Assembly: GCA_007123775.1 (NCBI GenBank)
Contig: SLGK01000229.1
Location: forward strand, 1 to 48,269
Source of the DNA: Anaerolineae bacterium
GTDB lineage: Bacteria; Chloroflexota; Anaerolineae; Promineifilales; Promineifilaceae
Direction of reading: 5' to 3'
Length of the DNA stretch: 48,269 nt
Part shown: positions 48,251 through 48,269 of the stretch, piece by piece
Position numbering within the stretch: the first letter of the stretch is position 1
Layout of the letters: every line of letters begins with the position of its first letter
Notes under the pieces: generated by a model
Seen by the model: the letters and a program-made list of their open reading frames with translations, nothing else
Database searches by the model: none
What the model was told of the DNA's origin: nothing
Program-made: the position numbers and the translations under genes

Positions 48251-48269
48251 CGTAATGCGTAAAACGTAA
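48251..48269 (+). repeat. CGTAATGCGTAAAACGTAA repeat at the right edge
   Basis: This unit matches those in the 34610-34672 repeat. It may be the left arm of another inverted repeat cut by the window edge. Confidence 0.7.

Overview
The window most likely comes from a Chloroflexota bacterium, probably Anaerolineae-like. This is inferred from gene content and style; no rRNA or other marker is present to prove it. GC content is moderate and genes are closely packed. There is a rich Ser/Thr-kinase signalling set, CpaB-type SAF proteins, lipoproteins with Pro/Thr linkers, a stand-alone MoaD-like protein and a tRNA-Sec. Two genome-wide habits run through the sequence. One is a hugely over-represented palindrome, ACGGCCGT (about 75 copies by eye), inside and outside genes. 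The other is a set of short tandem repeats with a 7 to 10 base period in spacers and inside two genes. A third habit is leaderless genes: a TANNNT box lies 6 or 7 bases before the start codon of many genes that lack a Shine-Dalgarno sequence.

Layout. Bases 1-4000 hold a cut-off gene at the left edge, then a BNR/Asp-box propeller protein translationally coupled to a MoaD/ThiS-like protein ending in Gly-Gly, a VOC protein, an AlkZ-like glycosylase and a prenyltransferase-repeat-like protein. Bases 4077-6137 hold a DUF2085 membrane protein, a DUF411 lipoprotein and a stand-alone CBM48 protein, all on the minus strand.

Bases 6356-14646 are one tightly spaced minus-strand run. It encodes a Ser/Thr kinase with an eight-repeat PQQ propeller, a PP2C phosphatase, a J-like/vWA protein, a zinc-ribbon/FHA protein, a small unknown protein, an OmpR-type response regulator and a long RelA/SpoT homologue. 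The last has an intact hydrolase domain but a decayed synthetase domain. This looks like a phospho-signalling operon that may lead to transcription and ppGpp control.

Bases 14.9-20.4 kb hold two TPR proteins, groES-groEL under two CIRCE operators, a P-loop protein and a second phosphatase. Bases 20.6-25.7 kb hold an OsmC protein, a LysW-like zinc ribbon, an M24 peptidase, ParA/ParB, a PfkB kinase and a DivIC-like protein. Bases 26.2-31.2 kb hold two CpaB paralogues, a Nudix/NrtR-like protein, and a DtxR regulator divergent from an iron-type ABC ATPase.

Bases 31.2-33.6 kb hold oligoendopeptidase F, a tRNA-Phe/Gly/Cys operon with a clear promoter and terminator, and selC. The rest holds secreted lipoproteins (OB-fold, metallopeptidase, esterase), a methyltransferase, an IMPase, a heterodimeric ABC exporter, RtcA, DinB, and an ECF sigma factor with a membrane-anchored partner. 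The window ends in a startless coding remnant.
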